Assembly: GCF_001039355.2 (NCBI RefSeq)
Contig: NW_019776059.1
Coordinates: 1 to 29,628 of the forward strand
Length of the DNA: 29,628 nucleotides
Direction of reading: 5' to 3'
Origin: Lingula anatina
Taxonomy: Eukaryota; Brachiopoda; Lingulata; Lingulida; Lingulidae
Shown in pieces: positions 1-12,742 of this stretch. A model generated the notes under the pieces. That model saw only the letters and a program-made list of their open reading frames with translations. It was not told the DNA's origin and did no database searches. Numbering within the stretch: position 1 is the stretch's first letter; the number at the start of each line of letters is the position of its first letter. The translations under genes and the position numbers were made by a program.

Positions 1-55
1 GGGGGGGGACCAGGATTATTTGAAGGGGGGGGGCCCCCGGATGCAAAGCCCCCCC

Positions 56-89
<34 letters not shown>

Positions 90-282
90 ACACCGGGTTG
101 GTGTGGGGTTCAGGGCCCGCTGAAAGTGTTTTGGAGGACGAACGCTGTCATTTGGTACGGTTCAGCCCTATAAATCAGCTATTCAAAATACTACTTCCAA
201 GAGGGGAATATTAGTGTGATTTTTTTATAAACCGAAGGGGGGTCAGGACCACCCTGCCCCCCCCCTTCTAAATCCGCCACTG
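1..282 (-). mobile_element. hAT-like MITE, copy 1 (cut by the window edge)
   Basis: Read on the minus strand it starts CAGTGGCGGATTTAGA at 282 and continues through G/C runs to a section (GCTTTGCATCCGGGGG, then TTCAAATAATCCTGGTCC) that matches the copy at 7431-7618. It includes a CA microsatellite and long G and C runs. The open frame at 20-214 is inside it and is not a gene. Confidence 0.6.
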
Positions 283-413
283 GTGTCACCTATCTAAGGA
301 ACCCGTATCCCACTCACACAACCACACACACACATACACACACACGCACGCATTCACGCACGCACACACATAACAGCCAACAGTCAGACAGACAGGCAGG
401 CAGAGAGAGAGAA

Positions 414-461
<48 letters not shown>

Positions 462-915
462 TGGCTAAACTTGGTTATTTCATTAAGAAGTAGAGTTTCA
501 CCATTGCTGTATGTATACAATACGGTAGGCCTACACATCTTGAAATCATTTGACAGCGCATGTCAGCAGGAGGGCAACCATTGCGAAATACAATCACCTT
601 ATTCCAGGGGCTAAGGCCTTGACTTGTTTATAAACCGATTCCCCTAAACATTCATTTTCACTTTACGGAGGCGTTTTTAGGGCAATTGACCCAGAAACCC
701 CGTTAAAGTGATCTCCTTTTAAAAGCTTCGCGGTTTGTTTTACACTCCAAGTGCAGTAACAGTGGCAACCAGGACATACAGAAAATTAACAACACATGTG
801 AGTGTGACACAAGACTTATTTTGGTAGTTTCTTGTGTACAGGCCTATACATGTATCTCTGATTTGTCGGAGTGGACTTTGTCCTGTTGTGCAAGAGTTTA
901 CGGGTAAAACCACTG
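283..915. repeat. 5' flank with CA/GA microsatellites
   Basis: Contains CA-rich (about 314-370) and GA-rich (about 400-460) simple repeats and otherwise unique sequence leading to the TATA box. No gene is supported here; the minus-strand frame at 314-538 is just translated microsatellite. Confidence 0.7.
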
Positions 916-924
916 TATATAAAG
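916..924 (+). promoter_or_regulatory. TATA box of the large gene
   Basis: TATATAAAG lies 56 bases upstream of the start codon. A start of transcription near 945-950 would leave a 5' leader of about 30 bases. The spacing fits a TATA-driven core promoter. The start site itself cannot be seen. Confidence 0.6.
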
Positions 925-979
925 GCAGCCACCCTAAGAAAATAAGAAAACTAACTCGTGCCGGGGCCAGTCGAAAATC

Positions 980-1034
980 ATGCGTCTTTTAGCAGCGTGG
1001 ATACTGCTCGTTGCCGCTGGCTCAGTCTTCACAG
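980..1034 (+). CDS. Exon 1: start codon and signal peptide
   Basis: ATG in the context AAAATCATGC opens [18 protein letters not shown], a short hydrophobic secretion signal, and stops at the donor GTAAGT after one base of the next codon (phase 1). I chose this start because the TATA box lies just upstream, the peptide is a classic signal sequence and the frame runs directly into the Cys-rich EGF exon. Confidence 0.8.
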
Positions 1035-4000
1035 GTAAGTCTGTATTAAATAGTTGTATCTATTTAAAATGTACTGATATTACGTACGATTCATTGTGGT
1101 GGTGAAAACTTAGAACAACGCAGTTCATACAAGGTCAAATATATATCTCACATACATGTTGTTTCTTAAGTAATTATTTTTTGACAACTAAAACTAACTG
1201 ATAGCCACTTTACTGTACCTCTATATCCTGACATATAATAAACAAACTGGTCTGTAGAGAAAAAAATAAACATTTTTTACTTGTACCCGCTTTGTTCTCT
1301 CAGGTTGCGACATGACATTGAACCAACATCAAATTTTGACTCCTGAGATGATTTTTTTTCTGGCCAAAAAGGCGTTTTTCTAGCAAAAGACCCAACCCTG
1401 TTCCATGTAACCCCCCCTACATTGTATACGGCCTGACTCATGAAGTACACATATATATTATTTAAAAAAAAGTGCCCAGGCACGCTATAATTGTTGCCAT
1501 TACTGAATCCGGTTGGAAGAAAACTAGGGGGGATTAATAAAGAGGAGCACATCCGGATTTTTTGTCCCCGCGAAAGTTATTTTCCTTTTCCCGAGATGCG
1601 AAAAATGTTCATATTCATTTAGCGAGATCCTTGAAGTACCTCGCACCGTACCCCGTTTATATATTTTCTAAAAATTATCCCTCGTTGTCCGTTAAATGAA
1701 GTCATTATACTCGATTATTCATGATTTCCAACTCATTTGTCCTAAATTTTCCACGAGAAGTTTTATTTCCTGTGATCCACGAATTAACGAATTTATTTCC
1801 TGTTAATTATAATCACCCCCCCCCTCCAACAGGCCCCTCCATAAAGCAGATCTGCCATAGTTTGACTCTGAGCGGGAACATGCCAGTGAGAAGAGAGAGT
1901 GTAGTTCTATAGGATATCGCATCATTTAATCTTCTAGTCGTATATTCAATATTTCTGTCGTACCTGGTGAAAAGGCATAAAAAATAATAACAAAAACACA
2001 ACTCTGAAAAAAAAAATCAGTTACAAATTTTGAGGACATCCGTAAAATTCCATCAATACTAAGAGGATATGAATGATGAGTTATGGGTTATTTTACATTT
2101 CACATTGTAAAATCTGCTGAACTTTTAATGATTTTAGACTTTAAATAAATATGAAAAATTGTTTTTATTATTGTTCTATTTAGATCGTTGCCTGTATCTC
2201 ATTTTAGATGTCTCGCCATGTGATCTGTGGGGTGTCTGCAGCCAGAAGTGCTCACAGTCAGAACTTGGCTACACGTGCTCTTGTTACCATGGTTACATTC
2301 TGGACCCGGATGGCTGGACTTGCAAGCCAGAAGGTAGTGCGGAATTGTTTTTTTTTTCTCTCTCTCTTTTTTTAATATGGTTCTCATGGAATATTAATCA
2401 TCAGTTGTGTCAACGTGTGAGGGTGGTTCGATCAATACTGAAAAAAAAAAAAGCATATCCAATACCACATTTACAGTCATCCTAGTCCTATTTTGGTGGT
2501 TTGATATTTAAACAGAGTTTATTATTTTTAAATTGACATCAGCTTTATTTTCGATGCCGCAAAGGATGTATCAATTCCAAACAACAAACTACATTGTTCC
2601 CTTTCAGCAAGTTCTTTTGATGTCCTCCGTGGGTTAAATGAAAGGGAAATAGTCACAAGTAGCAACATCTGGCAAATAAAGAAATAAATATCGTCGCACC
2701 GGATAAGTCTTACTTTCCACTGTTGCCTGTATGCAAAGCGTATAAATTTTTCAATACTGATATATCTGTCATATATTATACTTTAAACACTGCAGGTACG
2801 GAAATACCGTATATATTGTATACGATCCGTCATGAGATAAGACTGGTGGACTTGGATGGACAGGCCTCTGTTGCTCTGGACAGACTCAGAAACACTGTGT
2901 CCCTGGATTACTACGATAAGAACAGCACCATTTTCTGGTCAGACGTCATGCAGGATAAGATATACAGAGGAGTCATGGACACCAACCGTAAGTGCGTGGC
3001 AGCCTCGTGCTTTCAGTGTTATATAAGCAATCAAGCGTGATGCTGGATATTTAAGATACATGCAAAGCGAGAGCTGAATCCCTGTAGGGTATACAAATTA
3101 CATCTGCCAATTTCTTACACAACTCTTATAAGATCATGCCAAAAGACTAAAACCAAAATGGTCACTTAGTCAGCCAAAATAGTGCTCTTACACTGCACCC
3201 TCTAGAAATTGCTGGTTGTAAAAGTGTCCTGTTAGTTCGTCTTGCCAGTTCGTAAAAAGTCCGCCAAATGACGTGGTAATGTAGAAGGTATTACTGCTGC
3301 GCGCGCATCATAATTCAAATGAGACTTGGTGAATATATTACATACGAGAGAGGGTTATATATATAGTGCAGAAAGTACACAGATGAAATCTGCTCAGATA
3401 TAATTGTATGGAAATGAAAAGCGAAGCCCTGTGGTATCTTTATTATGTATACTTTTTTAATATATGATGATATCTGTCAGACTGAGAAGCAATTGTTTGA
3501 CTAGCTTACTCGCTCTTATGCATCTTTAAAAGGCAAGTATAAAAGCATTACTTAAAGAATTGACTAATTTTAGTTGTTTTTCTGCAAGAACTCCTAGAAT
3601 TTCGAATGCTTTTACTTATGCCAACCAATATCGTTAATGTGGCGACCCGGTATTGTTATAGGATAGTCAAATTATTATTATAAATATTATTATTATTATT
3701 GTTGTTGTTGTTGTTGTTGTTGTTGCTGATAATGATATTGATGGTGATGCTGCTACTGCTGTTGCTGTTCCTGATGTTGTTGTAAATGGTACAAACTTCA
3801 AGACTCCATGTAAAACACCCTCCATCTGATTTCAGACGTAACCGATATCCAAGAAGTCGTTAGTGTTGGCCTGATAACGCCAGAGGGCATCGCTGTCGAC
3901 TGGGTAGGAGAGAACATCTACTGGATAGACAGCAATCAACGCCAGATAGAGGTCGCCACCATGCAAGGGAAGCTCAGGTCTACACTTGTAGCTGGGAACA

Positions 4001-4624
4001 TTGGGCATCCGAGAGCCATTGCTGTAGATCCAAGTGTTGGGTAAGCTGGTGATATGTAAAATGACTTTGAATTTAATTATTTTATAATAATTTTATGCAA
4101 TAAATGTTGTATTGAAATAAAATACGTCCCCTGTCGAAAGATCATTTGCAATTAATTAGATATAATAAGAAATATCTGATTTAAGATATTTAAAGGTACA
4201 AGGAGCATCGGTGGAGCGTGGATTCCCATAAACACATGTAAACCACTTCTACTAGTTTCTTATACGACTCAAATAAATTCGCCATGCCAAGGGATAAACT
4301 GAATACATCACTCGATCAGCCATAAAAGAGCTTTAGATTGCTCCTTTCTTTAAATTTTTGGTCGGAAATTTAGCCTACTTTCATGACCTACTTTTCTGCC
4401 CCATTGACATACAGCATAGAATGCTAGCAGAAAAATCCATTCAAACATAATTTTCGGGTAAAATTAAACAATGCCTTTTGTTAATTCTCTTAGTTATACT
4501 ACTTGAAACTATATGCTGGCATTTGGTTGGTTTTTGTGACAAAAAATTGACTTTGTATGCATCTTTAATAACCATATGTAATATGCGATAAAGACCTATA
4601 ATTCCTGTACTGTTTGACTGTTTG

Positions 4625-4663
<39 letters not shown>

Positions 4664-4896
4664 GACAATCAATGCCATTCAAACATTCCAGTCTGTTGTT
4701 CTGGACGGACTGGGAGAAGGACAAGCCTCGTATTGAGAGCTGCTCTATGAGTGGACATGGTCGGACAGTCGTGGTCAACATCACTTTGATAGACAGTGAA
4801 GGGGCGTGGCCAAATGGACTGACCCTGGACTATGACCTCAGGAGAGTTTACTGGGTGGATGCCAGGTATAGACATGTTGCGCTGCTATACGTGTGG

Positions 4897-4941
<45 letters not shown>

Positions 4942-7900
4942 GATAATTCAGAATATACGTCACGTGACCTGCGCTGAGAATGGACTTAATGAATGCCACA
5001 AAAGGCAGTGCTTGTCACTGAGCAATTTTTCACAAGTTTCCACAGACCCACCATTGCCATAGGAGATAGTTTGTCACAAATCATTTTGACCCGAATCTTA
5101 GAAACTAAAAACTGTAACACGTAACTCAAACTGGCTGCTTTTCCATTTTTGAGTTTATTGCCTGAGAAGTGAAAAATCCTCATAAGAACCAACATGCATA
5201 CTGGAATGGAATTTGCAGACACATAGATAAAAAGTGGACGACCTTGAACGGTTGAATGCAAGGCATCTGGTTACTGAAACTGATAGGACTACAGGCTATT
5301 TGAGGTCGAGTTCAGAGAGTCCAACATGTCAGCAAAACAGCTATGCAAACAAATGTTATATAGCAGGCCTTGTAAACGGAAAAACGCTATCGCCAAATTG
5401 ACCATTCAAGCCACGATTATGACAAGCGAACGTAAAAATACTTGTTGCGCACACAGCGGTGCGATGAAATCAATTCATCTTTCCGTTTGGTAAATTAGAA
5501 TTATGATCGAAACTAGTGCAATTCATGTATTGATACACGTATTAATACAAGGCATGGGTAGTACACTATATATTAAAAAATAAGATATGTTCTTAGGTCT
5601 TAAAATCTAATTTTAATTATAAAGATGTGCAAAGATGGGCATCAAAGTAATAACATAACTGTCAAACCGTTCCTTTGACCAGGTCTGACACCATCAGCAC
5701 TGTGCGGTATGACGGCAGCGACTACAGGGTCGTGTTGAGGAACCATCGTCTGCTCTCTCATCCCTTCGCCATTGCTGTGTTTGGCTCCAATGTGTACTGG
5801 ACAGACTGGAAAACCAACTCTCTCATGGAGGTAGTTCTTGAAAAACGTTGTGTAGAAATGTTCATAATTGTGGCAGTGTTGGAAATCGTTGCTAATATGT
5901 ATATATTGTTGGGAAACATCTCGCTTTTACATATTTGTATGTATTCTGTATATATGTAATTATTTGCTTATTTCGTGGGGACTTCGGCATATGGTGAGGT
6001 GTACATTGCAGTTTTGAAAAAAGTTGATTAATACATGTACTATATTTCGTTGAGAAACATGTCGCTTTCTATATATTTTACATATATATATTTTTATTTG
6101 TACGTCATTTTTGCGCTGAGATGCGTCTTCTCTATGGGGACTTTGGCATATGGTGAGATATGCGTATATGTGTTACCTCTCTTTTAAGGCAAATAAATTT
6201 AATGGCAGCAGCGTCCGTGTAGTCCAGAGAACGTATGCACAGCCCTTTGACCTTAAAGTCTACCACTCTAAGAGGCAGTCCCAGAGTAAGGGGTTGTCTC
6301 ATTATTAAAGTCGCACATATGTCTTAATAAAAGAAAACAACAGAAAACTAATTGTTATGATTAGAGATATATTCAATTATCGTATTAATTTAATGCTCGT
6401 TTCATTTATTTACCTATATAGCTGGAAATATTGTTAAAGAGTTAAAGAGTTAGTCTTTTAGTCCGGAATTTAACGCCAAACGCCGTTTGATGTCTGTATG
6501 TTTTTTTTTTAAATCCCAGTCTACTGGAATTTTAGCTTTTCTTAAGTAAATATTTGACCTGATTATGTTATTCAGTGAAGAACCCGTGTGGTGAAAACAA
6601 CGGCGGCTGTTCTCACCTCTGCCTGCTGGGTTTCAATGGCACAGCGGACTGCAAATGTCCTTACTTCCACGTCTTACTGACAGACAGGAAAACATGCGCC
6701 CGTAAGTAAACTGTGATTGTGAATATAATTTGTTTAGGTCATTTTGTAGTTTTGTTCTTACGAGATCCATGCTAGCTAAAGCCAGCTTGTCAGGGGTGGA
6801 TGGAGTCCGTCTTCTGGATCTTCCAAAGGACGGTCAGATTTTCAAATTAACATTTACGGGTATCTATTTTTTTCTGCCGGAAGATGGTATAAATTGGAAG
6901 ATGGATCAACAAAGACAATTTGGAAGATTGTCAGAAAATATATCTGTATCCGCCCCTGCTTACAGTCTCTAATTACCTCCAAACTGGTTGAGGTTCAGTC
7001 TTGTCATTAGTTTGACCAGCCCAAAGACTGCTTGTCCATTGTTCTCCTCTTTCAGTCAACAGTACATTCCTGCTCTACGCACGTTACTATGAAATCCGTG
7101 GAGTGGACTTCAACAACACCGACTTTAACGCCATGCCGACCATGTCATCCCCTCACGTGGAGATCCCTAAAGCGATGGACATCGACCCTGTGTCCGGCAT
7201 GTATTACTGGACCGACAGCCGTCATGGCACCATCAAAAGAGCTCGTAATAACGGCACAGATATTGAAACGGTCGTGGACACAGGTAATGTCTAACTGGTC
7301 TTTGCCTTTTGGTTTGGTAGGCGGTGTAACGGGAATGAAGTCCGCTAGGTACCGTGCTTCACTTCCCATTACTTTGTACAGGTGACATTCGTCCCATATA
7401 CTAACCCAAATACTCCAACTAACCTGTACTCAGTGGCGGCTTTAGAGGGGGATCAGAGGGGTCCTGACCCTCTTTTAAAGACCAAAGATTTCCGGGCCCT
7501 CAAGCGGCCCCGAACCCCACGTCAAGCGGGGGGTGGGGGGTGGGGTGGGGGGTGGGGTGGGGGGCTTGCATTTGGGGACCCCCCCCCCTCCTTGAAATAA
7601 TCCCCGGACCCGCCCCTGCCTTTACTTATCTTATGGGAGCCCGAACGTCCATTCCAGGTACACCAGTGTAACGTGACCCGTGTAACGCTTCTCATTTATT
7701 TGTTCGTATACAAGTAAGCCTCGCCCTAGATTTTGATCCACTTAGGTCAGGCTAACTCTAACCATTATAACTAAAGGGAGGGTTGACTGTGTGTAACACG
7801 GACCCTCAGTTTCGTTACACCGGCACCCCTAGCATATATGCCAGAACACCTCGAGAGTCAGCGAGATGTCGTCTAAGCACATATGGCTAGAGGGTGGCAA

Positions 7901-10900
7901 TGTAGTTCTTGACATACATACTTGGGGAAAGTACTAGCATTTCACCGAAAAACACCACTAAAACTGAATTAAGTTTATACCGCTACGTTCACATAAAAAT
8001 AATATCTATAACATTTTGAGAGCAAGGGAAGAACAACACATTTATAATTTGACATTGCTATGTTAAAATGAACTGACGTACCACAGCATGCTGCCCCAGA
8101 ACATTTTAAAAATAGCTTGTTTTGAAGTACTGTGACTGCAATGACACTGTTTGAATACTTTATTTATTAATTGTTTTGAAGGACCACACTGTATCAGAAT
8201 TCATCACTGTTTTCACCAGATCTGGACAACCCCAGTGGTTTAGCTGTGGACTATGTGTCTGGTAATATGTACTTTAGCACCACCAGGGAAGGTGTGGGCA
8301 GTATATGGGTATCTAGGCTGGACGGCAGGCAAAGACTGAAAGTGGTATATGATAGAAAGCCGATCACATCACTAGCTATCCATCCAAATAAAGGGTACGT
8401 TTTAAATGGTATTATTATTATTATTATTATTGTTGTTGTTGTTGTTGTTGTTGTTGTTTTGTTCTCTTGTTCATGTATATGGTTGTTTAAACTGTTTGGA
8501 CAACCTACATTGTATATTTCCATATATCAGCTCATTACTGTTGTCAACAATTGTGATGTATTATTTGAAATTCCAAGTTATATAATTTCAGGTATTGGAA
8601 CTTGGAATGAAATACATAATAGCAATCTGCGGAAGAGATAAATTTGATGATTGATGTAGCTGTTTATTTTGCTCTCCCAATACCAATGTTCCGTTTCAAT
8701 AAAAATCATTTACAAATCAGATTCACTTCACTGTGGGTTTTCAGTAAAATCTTCTGGACGGAGGATGGCACCAATGCCCAGGTCGTATTTGTTGCCAATA
8801 TGGACGGCAGCAATGTCCAGCAGTTTGTTCCCGACAGCCTGACCCACGTCGATTCTGCCTTCAAACTCTACAGTAAGAATTATACGTAGATCTTAGATGA
8901 TGTCCTTCTGTGTCGTATCTCTAATGGTTGTGAAGCCTTCAGCTTTTTTAATGAGGGGGTATCTGATTAGCGTCAATTGTTCTCGGAAAACAGGTTTTCT
9001 ACCTCCCCGCACCACCTTGTAGAGCAGGGATCCATGTATGTTGTCAAATTGTAATGGTTATAGACTTTCAAAACATTGAGAATTTAATGTTCTATTTATT
9101 CAAGCATCATGCGGCACTGTAACTTAAAGAAGCATTACATATACACTCTTTATTTGCACTAGGCACTGAAATAAACACACATCTATCAACTTAAATGATC
9201 AAAGCAATGTAACAGATATTTGGTAATTAGAATAAGATGTTATTTGATCCAGGTTTGACAATAGACGTAGACAACGAGAAGCTGTACTTTATAAGCCAGG
9301 GTCTGAACTCTGGCACTCGCCGGATTACCTGGTGCAACTTTGACGGTTCTGACTCCCACATGGTGTCATTTGATCACAGTTTGAGTGACGTCAGAACACT
9401 AGCTGTCCACCAGGGTCAGCTCTACGTGGCCACAGGGTCGTCCATTGCTCTGGTTCACAGGACCGGAGGTGACGTCAGAGTGGAGATCCTGCGAGAAGGC
9501 ACAGACGATGTAACGTCTGTTAAGATCTTTGAAGGGAAGCAGAAATCTAGTGAGTTTCGATTCTACTTTTATCCTTTTTGTAGTTCTGAATAAATTTGAA
9601 TTACTTATATGCAATAAGGCTAGACTAATTTGTGATCAACTGAAATAAGATTATTTTAATTTAATGTTCTGTTCATGCAAGCAAAAATATAAAATTTACT
9701 ACTTGTCATCTAGGCCTATGGCTAAAATAACCAATTTTCCCAAGTAAAAACCAGGATAAAAGTAACATAAAATAGTATAATTAGTATAATTGTGCTTGTT
9801 AAAGAGTCTAATAAGCTCCAGCTTTACACAATCAGACAACGAAAAAATCAAAATGTCAATACATTGCGTAAACTATTAAAATTTAAACTTAAGTTCATGA
9901 CCCGTCTAATATTATCAAATTCCTTCTATCCAGATCTCGGTAAGAACGCGTGTAGTGAGAACAATGGCGGCTGCTCCCAGGTGTGCGTCCCTGGCAACAA
10001 CAACAACAACAACGCTGTATGTCTCTGTACAGACGGTTTTAAGCTTGGAGAGGACGGCAAAACCTGCCTTGGTGAGTGGGCTTTATCAATAGTATTGATT
10101 GAACAGGGTGGGCGGCATCCATTATCACTTTGTCTTGTTGTGAGTTTGGTTTTGTCATGGAAACAGATACCTAGATTGAAAATACGGATGTGTTTGTTAT
10201 GGAGTTCATGTACTCAGTTGCTTTTATGATTAAAAAAAAAAAAAAAAAAACATGCATAATGTCAATGACTGTTTATAGCTCTGATAGGAGTATATCAACA
10301 TTATATGTCGCCATTACTGCATGTTTATTCTAAAAAAATATTACGTTTTAAAATTAATAGATTTCTTAAATTGTAAATAAAAAAGTGCTATTCGAATTCC
10401 AATCGATAGTATCATTGCACCGCTTCGTCAATAGTAAAATGCGTGTCCTTCCATTCCTTAGATATGAAACCGTTCCTGTTAATCACACTGGGAGCTAACA
10501 TCCACGGCATCTCTCTGAATGCAAGCTCCGCCCCAAACCGGACGACGACCACGCCCATCTATAGCTTTGGTATGCCAGCAACCGCGGATTCTCAAGAAGG
10601 TAGGTGTATAATTGTTTTTTAAAAATGGACTATTTTGACACATGGGCAGTGCTGAGAATAAATTTAATAAGCTGTTCTCTGTACTTAAGCTTTGTTTGGG
10701 TAAGATGTCCAATGTTTGTACTAACAGAAACGACAAGTGAAAAATATAATCAATGTTATGAAAGATTATAAAATTTTTTGGTGGTTCCTTAACAGACTGT
10801 TATTAGTTCACTGTTGCATATTTATCCCATTTATTATCATTAGTGTCCATTTTCATTTTAATTCGTTTTCGGTGTGGTTTAAAAATGAATGAGTAAAGTA

Positions 10901-12532
10901 TTAGGTCAAATTTAATTGACAAAAATATCACATCAAATCACCAATGCCTATTTTGAAGATGTACAAACAAACACATAAAACACATAACACACATTAAGTA
11001 TGTATTAACACCTAACACATTAAGTTAAACATATATTTCCCAGTATTTATCGACGTGTTAAGATTAAATATTATTGCCCCCTTTTATTGTTTCAATAATT
11101 ATTTCATCATTTCCAGATCCCGAACCCTCCCTGTCACTCTCCTTGGGGGCAGAGATCCTCGGAATCTCTCTGAACGCTGATATCAACTCACAGCAGACGA
11201 CAGACATGCAGACCGCAGCGGCTGTTGTGGATTTCCATGCAGGTAAAATGTTTGATAAAAAGTGACATTGTATGGTTGAAAGTATACTACATTTGGATAT
11301 TTGATTTAAAAAATCCCTCATTGGTTTCAAAAGTTAGCCAGATTAATTGGTTTACAAAACATCAGTTACGACCAAAAGACTTTAAAGGGACAATAACTCT
11401 TCGTATGAGATCTATATTTCACAATAAAAACATTGTGAATAACTCATAGAAATATAATATATTCTGTTTTACCACAAGAACAGCAGTTATAGCTATTTTT
11501 TCTGATATCTGAGCTTGTCTTTAGACCACGTGACCTCCATTGATGGCTATACTCTGTTAAAATCTCTTAAGAGATTTTAACAAAAAACCAAACTTTTTAG
11601 AAAAAAACCAGGGACTAACTTTGAATATAAAAATGGATTCATTAACCATTGGTAAGTATGGGAAAATTGTTGTTTACTCCAGGAAAATTCATTTTTTGGC
11701 AGAAACGAAGAGTTATTATCCCTTTAAGTGATTTATGTTGCACACTAATGTTTACTAGATTGAAATAGGGTTGATAATAGAAACTTTATATCTTTAACAA
11801 ATTGAAAAAGAGAGAAGAAAAAAAAAACATGAGGTTCATTTGAGAGACAGTGGAAGTCGCACATCATTTTGATATTTTTTATTATTTTCATTTTTATTAT
11901 AATACCTCAGCTAATAGGTTCATATACTGGGCGGACAGCAGCTCCAAGACCATCTCCAGAATCCATCGAGACCGGAAGGAGATGCAGACACTAGTTTCCG
12001 GTGAAATCAGCTCAGTGCAGGGATTGTCTGTGGATTGGATAGCAGGTAAATTTACATGTAGATCTCAATAAGAAAGTTCTCAGTTTAAAAAACATAAGAC
12101 CGAGTCCACTTTCTTACAATGTATATGTAATTCTTGTCTTAAAACGGAAAACCTGTAATCAGGCCTACCCAACTACCAGACTCTGGACCGAATGATCCCG
12201 AATTCACCGGTAGATCAGACCACACTACCCGTTCCCAAGGTGTGTATCAGTACGCATTACACAGTATCAGATGCGACACCGCTCTTTCCTAGTACGCGAT
12301 ATGATTGTAACGATTCTCAGCGGAGTTGAAAAGTAATGCATCACGACTCAAAATTTGTTCGGGGTATGATACTGTGTAATGCGGACTGACTAACACCTTG
12401 AAAACGGGTAGTGTGGTCCGATCTACCGGTGAATTCGGGATCATTCGGTGCCGAGTCTGGCAGTTGGGTAGGCCTGGTAATGCTATCTGCAGTACTTAAA
12501 CAAGCAACTGGTGTCTTCTCAATACAATGTTT

Positions 12533-12609
<77 letters not shown>

Positions 12610-12684
12610 TATCAGAAAATCTGTATTGACCACAACGTGAGTAGGGCTAAAATATCTAAGAACAGATTTTCAAGGTATACTTCA

Positions 12685-12742
<58 letters not shown>

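Noticed and set aside
314-538. Minus-strand 74-residue frame rich in Leu/Ser and Val/Cys
   Set aside because: Translation of CA and GA microsatellites.
7382-7600. 72-residue frame with Gly/Trp-rich end
   Set aside because: Runs through the G-rich interior of the hAT-like MITE.
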